From Pleurodeles waltl (taxonomy: Eukaryota > Chordata > Amphibia > Caudata > Salamandridae): a stretch of DNA of 64,000 nt. Positions within the stretch are counted from its first letter, which is position 1; every line of letters starts with the position of its first letter. The translations under genes were made by a program, and so were the position numbers. Location: NCBI RefSeq assembly GCF_031143425.1, contig NC_090443.1, positions 1,056,903,554 to 1,056,967,553 of the forward strand, given 5' to 3'. Of the stretch, positions 44,907-57,053 are shown in pieces. The notes under the pieces were generated by a model. That model was not told the origin of the DNA. It worked only from the letters and a program-made list of their open reading frames with translations, and did no database searches.

Positions 44907-47900
44907 AAGTGCCTCATATCCTCTTCTCCCACAGACAGCATTGAAAAGAATGACAAGATGTCAAATGAAGAGGTCGATTCCAAGAGACCCTTCGTGAAGG
45001 TAGAAACAGAGAAAGGCAGCGCAGGGCCACACTTAGATACCAGGAATGGCAGAGACGCGTATCAGAAGAAACAGATGAACATCTCATTGAGCTGCAATTC
45101 ACGCAGAGCCTTGATGACATTAGAGGAAAACACTGTATCTGCAGATATAAATCACAAAGGTTACCTACAACTCTAAGAAGAATTCTGGACTGCACAAGGA
45201 CCACACCTGGTGGAGGTACCTAGTGGAGGTATTTGCAATGTGGGTCCCAGATCCATTCCAGGTAAAATGGGGGGGGCATGAGGCTCCCTCCCAGGCCGAA
45301 TTTGGCCCTGGGAACCCCATCCCCAAGGGCCTAGCCTTAATTCAATAGAGGAGGGGGGTGCGCTGCCCCGCTCCCTGGACCGATCTTGTCCTCGGGGGGG
45401 GACCCTATAAACTGGGACCCGGCCTTCAATAAATGGAGGAGGAGCATACATGCCAACCCTCCCGATTCGGGCGGGAGACTACCGGTTTCAAGGCTAGTCT
45501 CCCTCCTGCCTATTTCTGCATGTAAAAACCCGACTTCTCTGCGGGCTTCAGCTGACAGGGCCCGGTCTTGTGTAACTCGCAGTATGCACTGCCAGTAACT
45601 TACTCCTGCAGGCCAATGCACAGCACTTGCATCGTGCTTTCTCAGTATGCCATAGCGCTTTCTCCATGCACCTGACAGGTAAGGAAAAAAAAACGTACAT
45701 TTGCATATCTAATATCCTACTCTGCAGCACCAGACTTCCAAATCCCATACATAACAGTAACTCGATTCAGGCTCCAGTAGAAGTCAATGGGGGGAATACA
45801 TTCTTCAGATTTTTTTCTACATATCTCCCACTTTTCTCTTCTAAAATGTTGCCCTGTATGGAGGGGGTTTGCACGCCCCCCCACGGCCAATTTTGACCCC
45901 AGGGATCTCATTCCTGGGGCCAAGCCATCTGTTCTGGTTGCCTCCCAGAGCACTCCGTGGGTAATGGGACTGCAGGTGGAACTTCAAGGGCCCCCGCGGT
46001 CCCAGCCGGTTGCCCGCATCCTGCTGGTGCAGGCATTGATTTTGCACACAGGCACTACTAAACATGCAGCTCCCTGTCTGTAAAAGCAATTGTTTCATCT
46101 GCTTTCCTGCCCGAATCTCTGTGGGCAGGGAAACAGAAGAAACTTCCACTTCCACTGGGCAGGAGCACTTTAACAGCTCCCGCCCGCTGGAGCCAGAGTG
46201 TTTGCTCTTACTTGGTGGGAGCTGTCAAACCTCCCACCAAATCACAGCAAACAGCTATGTACTGGGGGTTGGCACCCTGTGACATAGCAGGAGGCAGCCC
46301 TAGAAGGGGGCACGGTCCCCACGGCCATTATTGGCTCCTCAAGGGGGATGCGTGGCTCCCCCTCTAATCTTTAATTTAGCCCCAGGGAGGCGGTGGTCCC
46401 GGGGGTCCACAGTGGACCCCTTCATCATCTTATTTCAGCCCCAGGGAGGTGGTGGTCCCTGGGGCTGCGGGGGGGCCTGAGCTAAGGGGTCAGGGTGTTC
46501 CTACCCTGCCCCCCTATTCTTTTTTTTCTTTTTTTCTTCCTAGTTGGAGTGTTGGCAGCCAATGAGATCTCAGCATGAGATTGGGGGTATTGGTAAAGCC
46601 TTCACACCTCTAGATATTTATATTTATTTTTCTTTTAATATCTCAAAAACTACTGAACCGATTTACACCAAACAACAAAAGGGCTTAAAAGCCACTTTCT
46701 GGACCAAAAGCTACCTTTTTGCCAAATTTGGTATAATTCCATCCAGCAGTTTGGGCTGTAGTTGTGTTCAAAATTCCTATTGGAATTATAATAGGAAATG
46801 CACTTTTTGTGAGCTCCCCCCCTTTTCTTAAAACAAAAGTCTTGAAGATTTGTCAAACGGCGCCAAAGGTATAGCCAAGTCAAAAAAAGCTTTTTGTATG
46901 GTAACTAGGTCCTAACTATAACAACCTACTGGTGGCCGCCGGTAGGTAATATATGTATAAGTATATGTCAAGTTGGGTCTTGTTGGTAACAGGGATGTTA
47001 TACTTATGCTCACATTTTAAATGTACCAAACTATAGAAGTTCACCTGTTATAGTTAACTATAACTAGCGCTCCCACAATGCAGTTGTTTATGAATAACAG
47101 TACAACAAATGTTGCAATGATAGTAGCAATGATGTTATAAAAGATGTAACGAGAGCTGTAATATCTGAAGTGATTTGCAGTGCATGGCGAGTGTGAGCCA
47201 TAGATTCCTCAGAGCACAAGTTATAGTAACTCGAAATAACTCTAACTGTAACAGCTGAATTTCTATGGTTTTGTAGTTTTAAAGTGTGAGCCTAACTATA
47301 CCACTCCTTTAACCACACAATATACTATGCTTGCAGACATGGAGAATAAAAACAGAAAATGTGATGGTAAAATATACGCATGAGAATGTAGTGAGCAATT
47401 TCTTTCAACATATATTAAAATCACTTTAATGTAAATCAGATTTAAAAGGAGCTGTGGCTCAGCATGCGCTATAACTTACAGAGACATTCTCTTTCCTGTG
47501 ATCAACTATGTACAGAAAATAAACACATTGTCATACATCTCTCCTTTCTGCTCATCACTGTTCCTTTTCGAAAATTAGATAATAAGGTTAAAAAGCAGGT
47601 TCTTGTTTTCTTTGTTAAACTGCAGCTGTAATGGTGCTCCGTGACCCGCCTGTATCTTGGCAGCTGGTTCTGGCAGGAGGCATTATGAGTCGCTACTCAA
47701 ATGTAAAGAAGCATTACTGTTGAGCAAGTGAAGTATTTTGTTATCGCAGGTGACTATAGCAGTCACATCTTGAGTGTTATAAGGAAACTGGAGGGTGGGA
47801 TTCAGACTCCCATGTGTTATATGGCTCTACAGTGCAGCTGGTATGTATTCCCACATGCAATATCTTGTAACATGTTTGGAAACTCCTAACCTTCCTCTGT

Positions 47901-47914
47901 CTTTTTCCCTGTAG
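44907..47914 (+). other. Rest of intron 2
   Basis: 45.2-46.5 kb is GC-rich and repeat-like (ccccagggaggtggtggtcc occurs twice, near 46380 and 46440). 46.6-46.95 kb contains aactactgaaccgatttacac, a motif I associate with dispersed repeats but cannot name. An 18-bp perfect palindrome, gttatagttaactataac, lies at 47047-47064. No gene was seen. The exon 3 acceptor ends the stretch. Confidence 0.35.
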
Positions 47915-48027
47915 GCCGCTCAGGGGCCATGCGGTACCTGCTGGCAGACCAGGGCTGTGAGTGGAAGGAGGACAAATTCTCCTTTCAAGACTGGAATGAT
48001 GGAAAGGTTGAGCTCAAGAAGACAGCG
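47915..48027 (+). CDS. gstp1: GSTP1 exon 3
   Basis: 113 bases with acceptor ccctgtag and donor GTGAGT. It enters in phase 1, completing Gly12, and ends on a codon boundary. It encodes GRSGAMRYLLADQG, then CEWKEDKFSFQDW and NDGKVELKKTA, which is helix 1, strand 2 and the loop after it. Arg13, Trp28 and Trp38 of the glutathione site are kept. Against human GSTP1 the stretch after Trp38 is two residues longer, and no Cys sits where human Cys47 would be. This is a real difference at a redox-sensitive position. It lies about 8.6 kb downstream of exon 2 and 780 bp upstream of element E2. Confidence 0.93.
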
Positions 48028-48807
48028 GTGAGTATTTATGAAGAAGGATTTGGTTCTTATCACGCCTCTCGCTACGGTGAGTCTTTGTCGCAAGGTGAGC
48101 AAGTGTCCAGCACCTCTTACAGGTCCATTAGTATCTTCCTTGCCAGCTGTTAAGTGTCCGCTCATTCTAGGATGTCACCAAGGAGATCCAGAGGAAATGT
48201 GCTTGTATTGAGTGCTCGGTCCTAAGGTCCATAGTTTTGGGTTTTGTGACACCTTGCTGTGTAACAGGGTAAGGGCAGGAGTGTGTGGTATTTAAAATAA
48301 TACATCTGTGCAGACGCCCTCTTAGATATCATTTCAAGGCTTGCTCCACTTTTGCATCACAAAAAGTGATGCCACTGCGGCACGAGGGGCTCATATATAC
48401 ACCCCTAAGTGTTGAGTGGAGGTGGTGCAGGAAATAGTGGACTTCCAAACTGGGACATGAGCTGGGGTTATTGGAAGACAATCCTTTTTCTAGGAGACCG
48501 CCCGGAATGTGCAAACCAAAATACTTTATTTAGGGGGAGGGATGCTAGTACTGACTGAAGGGGGTAAATAACACACTTTTCTGATGCAAGCTTTGATTGT
48601 AGCCTGGATGAGTGGAGATACTTGTACTGAGAAAAGATCATGACCTTGAAAGCCACAGGGTCACCTTCCAATGATGTATGATGATATTTGTGACTTTACC
48701 TCAGGGCTAGGATGTGAACAGCGTTCACTGGTCTGAAGAAAGCAGGATGTGGACATAGTGATTATGGGGCGTGTCTGTCTTCCAGCTAGACAAGGCCGCA
48801 TGGATGG
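48028..48807 (+). other. Start of intron 3
   Basis: Unique-looking sequence from the exon 3 donor to the left edge of E2. No gene. Confidence 0.4.
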
Positions 48808-51802
48808 TGTAGGAGGCTGGACTGGCTTGTAGTGAGTACCAAGGGGTACTTGCACCTTGCACCAGGCCCAGTTATCCCTTATTAGTGTATAGGGTGTCTA
48901 GCAGCTTAGGCTGATAGATAATGGTAGCTTAGCAAAGCAGCTCAGGCTGAACTAGGAGACGTGTGAAGCTACTACAGTACCACTTAGTGTCATATGCACA
49001 ATATCATAAGAAAACACAATACACAGTTATACTAAAAATAAAGGTACTTTATTTTTATGACAATATGCCAAAGTATCTTAGAGTGTACCCTCAGTGAGAG
49101 GATAGGAAATATACACAAGATATATATACACAATAGCAAAAATATGCAGTATAGTCTTAGAAAACAGTGCAAACAATGTATAGTTACAATAGGATGCAAT
49201 GGGGAAACATAGGGATAGGGGCAACACAAACCATATACTCCAGAAGTGGAATGCGAACCACGAATGGACCCCAAACCTATGTGACCTTGTAGAGGGTCGC
49301 TGGGACTATTAGAAAATAGTGAGAGTTAGAAAAATAACCCTCCCCAAGACCCTGAAAAGTGAGTGCAAAGTGCACCAAAGTTCCCCTAAGGACAAAATAG
49401 TCGTGTTAGAGGGAGAATGCAAGGAAAACACAAATCAGCAATGCAACAACGATGGATTCCTGTCTGAGGGTACCTGTGGAACAAGGGGACCAAGTCCAAA
49501 AGTCACAAGCAGCTCGGAGATGGGCAGATGCCCAAGAAATGCCAGCGGTTGGTGCAAAGACGCTCTTACTAGGCTGAAGAACTGTGAATACTGCAGGAAC
49601 GACAAGGGCTAGAGACTTCCCCTTTGGAGGATGGATCCCCCACGCCTTGGAGAGTCGTGCAGAAGTGTTTTCCCGCCGGATGGACGCCAACAAGCCTTGC
49701 TACACGCAAATCGTGCGTTTGGCGTTTTTGGACGCTGCTGGGGCCCAGGAGGGACCAGGAGGTCGCAAATTGGACCTGCAGAGAGAGGGGACGTCGAGCA
49801 AGACAAAGAGCCCTCACTGAAGCAGGTAGCACCCGGACAAGTGCCAGAAACAGGCACTACGAGGATGCGTGAAACGGTGCTCGCCGAAGTTGCACAAAGG
49901 AGTCCCACGTCGCCGGAGACCAACTTAGAAAGTCGTGCAATGCAGGTTAGAGTGCCGTGGACCCAGGCTTGGCTGTGCACACAGGATTTCCGCCGGAAGT
50001 GCACAGGGGCCGGAGAAGCTTGCAAAGTCGCGGTTCCCAGCAATGCAGCCCAGCGAGGTGAGGCAAGGACTTACCTCCACCAAACTTGGGCTGAAGAGTC
50101 ACTGGACTGTGGGGGTCACTTGGACGGTGTCGCTGGATTCGAGGGACCTCGCTCGTCGTGCTGAGAGGAGACCCAAGGGACCGGTAATGCAGCTTTTTGG
50201 TGCCTGCGGTTGCAGGGGGAAGATTCCGTCGACCCACGGGAGATTTCTTCGGAGCTTCTGGTGCAGAGAGGAGGCAGACTACCCCCACAGCATGCACAAG
50301 CAGGAAAACAGTCGAGAAGGCGGCAGGATCAGCGTTACAGAGTTGCAGTAGTCGTCTTTGCTACTATGTTGCAGGTTTGCAGGCTTCCAGCGCGGTCAGC
50401 GGTCGATTCCTTATCAGAAGGTGAAGAGGGAGATGCAGAGGAACTCGGCTGAGCTCATGCATTCGTTATCTAAAGTTTCCCCAGAGACAGAGACCCTAAA
50501 TAGCCAGAAAAGAGGGTTTGGCTACCTAGGAGAGAGGAAAGGCTACTAACACCTGAAGGAGCCTATCACAAGGAGTCTCTGACGTCACCTGGTGGCACTG
50601 GCCACTCAGAGCAGTCCAGTGTGCCAGCAGCACCTCTGTTTCCAAGATGGCAGAGGTCTGGAGCACACTGGAGGAGCTCTGGACACCTCCCAGGGGAGGT
50701 GCAGGTCAGGGGGGTGGTCACTCCCCTTTCCTTTGTCCAGTTTCGCGCCAGAGCAGGGGCTAAGGGGTCCCTGAACCGGTGTAGACTGGCTTATGCAGAA
50801 TTGGGCACATCTGTGCCCAACAAAGCATTTCCAGAGGCTGGGGGAGGCTACTCCTCCCCTGCCTTCACACCATTTTCCAAAGGGAGAGGGTGTCACACCC
50901 TCTCTCAGAGGAAGTTCTTTGTTCTGCCATCCTGGGCCAGGCCTGGCTGGACCCCAGGAGGGCAGCTGCCTGTCTGAGGGGTTGGCAGCAGCAGCAGCTG
51001 CAGAGAAACCCCAGGAAGGGCAGTCTGGCAGTACCAGGGTCTGTGCTACAGACCACTGGGATCATGGAATTGTACCAACACTGCCAGGATGGCATAGAGG
51101 GGGCAATTCCATGATCATAGACATGTTACATGGCCATATTCGGAGTTACCATGGTGAAGCTACATATAGGTAGTGACCTATATGTAGTGCACGCGTGTAA
51201 TGGTGTCCCCGCACTCACAAAGTTCAGTGAATTGGCTCTGAACAATGTGGGGGCACCTTGGCTAGTGCCAGGGTGCCCTCACACTAAGTAACTTTGCACC
51301 TAACCTTTACCAGGTAAAGGTTAGACATATAGGTGACTTATAAGTTACTTAAGTGCAGTGAAAAATGGCTGTGAAATAACGTGGACGTTATTTCACTCAG
51401 GCTGCAGTGGCAGGCCTGTGTAAGAATTGTCAGAGCTCCCTATAGGTGGCAAAAGAAATGCTGCAGCCCATAGGGATCTCCTGGAACCCCAATACCCTGG
51501 GTACCTCAGTACCATATACTAGGGAATTATAAGGGTGTTCCAGTAAGCCAATGTAAATTGGTAAAAATGGTCACTAGCCTGTCAGTGACAATTTGGAAAG
51601 AAATGAGAGAGCATAACCACTGAGGTTCTGATTAGCAGAGCCTCAGTGAGACAGTTAGTCACTACACAGGTAACACATTCAGGCACTCTTATGAGCACTG
51701 GGGCCCTGGGTTACCAGGGTCCCAGTGACACATACAACTAAAACAACATATATACAGTGAAAAATGGGGGTAACATGCCAGGCAAGATGGTACTTTCCTA
51801 GA
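48808..51802 (-). repeat. E2 3' LTR
   Basis: 2995 bp. The start on minus reads TCTAGG instead of TGTAGG. CRE at 50580-50587. A C-run polypurine-tract complement (51807-51815) adjoins it on the internal side. Confidence 0.95.
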
Positions 51803-51833
51803 CAACCCCCCCCCCAAACGAAGGACAATAAGA

Positions 51834-54800
51834 CTAGCCATTACCTGATGAGTCTTCATTGTCTAAGTGGAAATATCTGGAGACTCCATCTGCATTGGAG
51901 TGGCTACTCCCAGGTCTATGTTCCACTGTATAGTCCATTCCCTGTAGGGATATGGACCACCTCAACAATTTAGGATTTTCACCTTTCATTTGTTTTAGCC
52001 AAAGTAGAGGTTTGTGGTCTGTCTGAACAATGAAGTGAGTGCCAAACAGGTATGGCCTCAACTTCTTCAGAGCCCAGACCACAGCAAAGGCCTCCCTCTC
52101 AATGGCAGACCAACGCTTTTCTCTAGGGGTCAACCTTCTACTAATAAAAGCAACAGGTTGATCCTGGCCCTCAGAATTAAGTTGTGATAGGACTGCCCCT
52201 ACTCCTAATTCAGATGCATCAGTCTGGACATAGAATTTTTTAGAGTAACAAGGGCTTTTCAGGACAGGTGCAGAGCACATGGCCTGCTTCAGCTCCTCAA
52301 AAGCTTTCTGACAGTTTGCTGTCCATAATACCTTTTTAGGCATTTTCTTGGATGTGAGGTCATTAAGAGGGGCTGCAATGGAGCCATAGTTCTTAATGAA
52401 CCTCCTGTAATACCCAGTGAGGCCTAGGAAGGCTCTCACCTGAGTCTGAGTGGTAGGGGGAACCCAATCAATAATAGTTTGGATTTTCCCCTGAAGTGGT
52501 GCAATCTGTTCCCCACCAACAAGGTGTCCCAGATAAACCACCTTACCCTGCCCTATCTGGCACTTTGAAGCCTTGATAGTGAGGCCTGCCTTTTGCAGGG
52601 CCTCCAAAACTTTCCAAAGGTGGACCAGGTGATCATCCCAGCTGGAGCTAAAGACAGCTATATCATCCAAATATGCTGCACTGAAAGCTTCCAGCCCTTG
52701 CAGGACTGTGTTCACCAACCTCTGAAAAGTGGCAGGTGCATTTTTCAAACCAAAAGGCATTACAGTAAACTGGTAATGTCCTCCAATGGTAGAAAATGCA
52801 GTCTTAGGTTTAGCATCTTCTGACATTTTGATCTGCCAATACCCTGCAGTCAAATCAAAAGTGCTTAGATACTTGGCAGATGCCAGTGTATCTATTAGCT
52901 CATCTGCCCTGGGTATAGGGTGAGCATCTGTTTTGGTTACCAAGTTGAGACCTCTATAGTCTACACAAAACCTCATTTCCTTCTTTCCATCTTTAGAATT
53001 GGGTTTTGGTACCAGTACCACAGGAGAAGCCCATGGACTGTCAGAGTGCTCAACCACTCCTAGTTCCAACATCTTCTGAACTTCTTGCTTTATGCAGTCC
53101 CTGACATGGTCAGGCTGCCTATAGATCTTACTTTTGACAGGTAAACTGTCTCCAGTATCTATAGTGTGCTCACACCAAGAAGTGGTGCCTGGCACAATGG
53201 AGAAGAGTTCTGAAAATTGTCCTAGGAGATTTATGCAATTATCTTTCTGCTCAGCAGTAAGACAATCAGCCAAAACTACACCTTCCACAAGAGCATCTTG
53301 TTCTGTGGAAGAGAAGAGATCAGGTAGAGGATCACTGTCTTCTTCCTGTCCCTCATCTGTTGCCATGAGCAGGGTGAGATCAGCCCTGTCATAGTAGGGT
53401 TTCAGGCGGTTGACATGGAGCACCCTAAGGGGACTCCTGGCAGTGCCTAAGTCAACCAAGTAGGTGACTTCACCCTTCTTTTCAACAATTGTGTGGGGTC
53501 CACTCCATTTATCTTGGAGTGCTCTTGGGGCCACAGGCTCCAAGACCCACACTTTCTGCCCTGGTTGGTACTGAACCAAAACAGCCTTCTGATCATGCCA
53601 TTGCTTCTGGAGCTCTTGGCTGGCCTGAAGGTTTTTACTGGCCTTTTTCATGTACTCAGCCATCCTTGATCTGAGGCCAAGTACGTAGTCCACAATATCC
53701 TGCTTAGGAGTTTTTAAAGGTTGTTCCCAACCCTCCTTTACAAGTGTGAGTGGACCCCTAACAGGGTGTCCAAAAAGAAGTTCAAAGGGGCTGAAGCCCA
53801 CTCCTTTCTGGGGTACCTCCCTGTAGGCAAAAAGGAGGCATGGTAGAAGGATATCCCATCTCCTGCGGAGTTTTTCAGGGAGTCCCATAATCATGCCTTT
53901 GAGAGTTTTATTAAATCTCTCCACCAGTCCATTTGTTTGTGGATGATAGGGTGTTGTGAACTTGTAAGTTACACCACACTCCTTCCACATGGCCTTTAAG
54001 TATGCAGACATGAAATTGCTTCCTCTGTCTGATACTACTTCCTTTGGGAAGCCCACCCTGGAAAATATTCCCAGGAGGGCCTTTGCCACTGCAGGAGCTG
54101 TAGTGGTCCTTAAAGGAATAGCTTCAGGATATCTTGTGGCATGGTCCACTACCACCAAGATAAATCTATTGCCTGAAGCAGTAGGAGGGTCAAGGGGGCC
54201 AACTATGTCAACCCCTACCCTTTCAAAGGGAACCCCAACCACAGGCAGTGGGATAAGGGGTGCCTTTGGAGTGCCACCTGTCTTGCCACTGGCTTGACAG
54301 GTTTCACAGGACTTACAAAATTCTTTTGTGTCCTCAGACATCCTAGGCCAATGAAACAGTGGTACCAATCTGTCCCAAGTTTTCATTTGACCCAGGTGCC
54401 CAGCTAAGGGAATGTCATGTGCCAGTGTTAGGAGGAACTTTCTGTACTCCTGAGGAATCACTAATCTCCTGGCAGCTCCAGGTTTAGGATCCCTATTCTC
54501 AGTGTACAAGAGGTTGTCCTCCCAGTAAACTCTGTGTGAGTCACTGACATCCCCATTAGCCTGTTTGACAGCTTGCTGTCTGAGACCCTCTAATGTGGGA
54601 CAGGTTTGCTGTGCCACACTCAGCTCCTCTCTGGCAGGCCCCCCTTCACCCAAAAGCTCAGCAGTGTCTGCTTCCAGCTCCTCTGGTGTAGGTTCTGCAC
54701 AGGGAGGGAATTCTTCTTCCTCAGAAGTAGAATCCACTGTAGAGGGAGGGATAGTAGGAAGTGGTTTGCTTCTACTAGCCCTAGCTTTAGGGAGCACTTG

Positions 54801-56784
54801 GTCCATTGTTCCAGGATCCAAGCTTCCCTGTCCTTTTTGCTTTTTGGCCTGAGCCCTTGTCAAAGCAAAAATATGCCCTGGGATGCCCAGCATTGCTGCA
54901 TGGGCCTCCAACTCCACATCTGACCAAGCTGATGTCTCCAAATCGTTCCCTAATAGACAGTCTACAGGTAAATCTGAAGCTACCACAACTTTCTTTGGAC
55001 CAGATACCCCCCCCCAGTTGAGATTTACAACACCCATGGGGTGGCTTTGTGTTATGTTGTGAGCATCGGTTACTTGGTACTGGTGTCCAAGTATGTGTTG
55101 TTCAGGGTGCACCAGTTTCTCAATCACCATTGTGACACTGGCACCTGTGTCCCTGTAGGCCTGGACCTCAACACCATTTATTAGGGTTAGTTGCTTGTAC
55201 TTCTCCAAGTTATGGGGGCAAGCAACCAAAGTGGCTAAGTCAATAGCCCCTTCAGAGACTAAAGTAGCCTCTGTGGTCTCCCTAATCAGACCAACCCCAA
55301 CTAAATTACCAAAAGTGAGCCCAGCTACTCCCTTGGATTGGCTATTAGTAGGTTTGCTCCCACCACCACTGCTATTAGTAGGGACACTAGGTGTAGCAGT
55401 AGGGGTTGTAGTGGTAGGAGCTGTGGTGCCTTTCTTTGGACAACTGGGATCTGTTGTCCAATGGCCTTTTATCTTACATAAATAGCACCATGGTTTCTTT
55501 TCCTTGTTCTGATTAAAGGAGGATTTGGGCCCACCACCCCCACCAGAGTGTTTTTGTGGGCCTGATGAAGACTCATTTTTAGATTTGTCCCCACCCTTGT
55601 CAGAAGACTTACCATCCTTCTTTTTGTTGCCATCTTTGTCACCCCCTGTATGAACTTTTCTGTTCACTCTTGTTCTGACCCATTTGTCTGCCTTCTTTCC
55701 CAATTCTTGGGGAGAGGTCAGATCAGAGTCCACCAAGTACTGGTGCAACAAATCAGACACACAATTATTAAGAATATGCTCTCTCAGGATCAAGTTATAC
55801 AGGCTGTCATAATCAGTAACTTTACTGCCATGTAACCACCCCTCCAAGGCCTTCACTGCCTGGTCAATGAAATCAACCCAGTCTTGTGAAGACTCCTTTT
55901 TGGTATCTCTGAACTTTATCCTGTACTGTTCAGTGGTTAAGCCATAACCATCCAGGAGTGCATTCTTAAGAACTTGGAAATTGTTAGCATCATTTTCTTT
56001 TACAGTAAGGAGCCTATCCCTACCTTTTCCAGTAAATGATAGCCATAGGATAGCAGCCCACTGCTTTTGAGGGACATCCTGTACAGCACAGGCCCTCTCA
56101 AGTGCAGCAAACCACTTGTTAATGTCATCCCCCTCTTTGTAAGGGGGAACTATCTTATGCAGATTCCTGGAATCATGCTCTTTTGCAGGATGACTATGGG
56201 GAATACTGCTGCTGCCACCATGGGTATCTAAACCCATTTTCTGTCTTTCCCTCTCTATTTCTAAAGACTGTCTATCCAAATCCAGCTGTTGCTTCTTGAG
56301 CTTCAGTCTGGTTTGCTCCACTCTCAATCTATTGAGCTCCCTTTCCAACAATCTGTCATCAGGGTGGGTGGGAGGGACATTTCTAGATACAGAGGTATGA
56401 TGGGAATGAACAGAAGGAGACCTGTCCCTTACAGAGGGCACCCTAACAGCTTGGCTACCAGTATAATGTGAGAGCACATCATCAGTATGATGTGATTCAA
56501 CCTCTGTACCAACTATGTCTAGTAATGGGCAGGCTGAGAAGTTTCTTTCCTGAACCTTTTCCTGGGGGAGTCCTTGGATCAGATTGAGAACCATTAGCTA
56601 CTTTTTCTACAGATTGGGCACTTATGGCCTTATCCTGTACTCTAAGCATATTAATTAACAGTTCTAAAGAAGGATTCTTCCCTACACTCAAACCTCTCTC
56701 TATGCAGAGACTCCTTGCTCCTTTCCAGCTAAGGTGATCATATGCAAGTTTGGACAGTTCAACATTTTTTCCTGTGCCAGACAT
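51834..56784 (-). pseudogene. E2 gag-protease-integrase-RT-RNase H, one frameshift
   Basis: Gag starts at ATG 56784 and stays in frame to about 56518. There an 8-bp deletion relative to E1, next to a short ctag repeat, shifts the frame. From the deletion to the stop at 51834 a single uninterrupted frame carries the rest of gag, protease (DTGA and LLGND), integrase (D,D35E), RT (YLDD) and RNase H, continuous through the position where E1 has TAG. This shows that the family makes one gag-pol polyprotein frame with no gag/pol frameshift or stop. The open frame begins upstream of the deletion in the wrong frame, so the Met at 56594 is not the real start. Confidence 0.9.
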
Positions 56785-57053
56785 TTTTTAGAGAGAGTTA
56801 AAGTGATAGAAAAAAAGAAAAAAGTTTTCAGAACTTTTTGGAAAGACAGAAAAAACTTTTTAAACTTTTAAGAACTTTTTGAAAGTTTAGAAGTACTTTT
56901 CAGCACTTAGAAAAGAGTGAAAAGAGGAAATGCAAAACTTTTTGGCTATGTGTATATACACTGACCTTGTTTTGTATATTTTTCTCTTATGAAAAGTACA
57001 ATGACAAGAGTGGTAAGTAGTCTCAAGCACTTATCCCACCACTGCACAACCAA

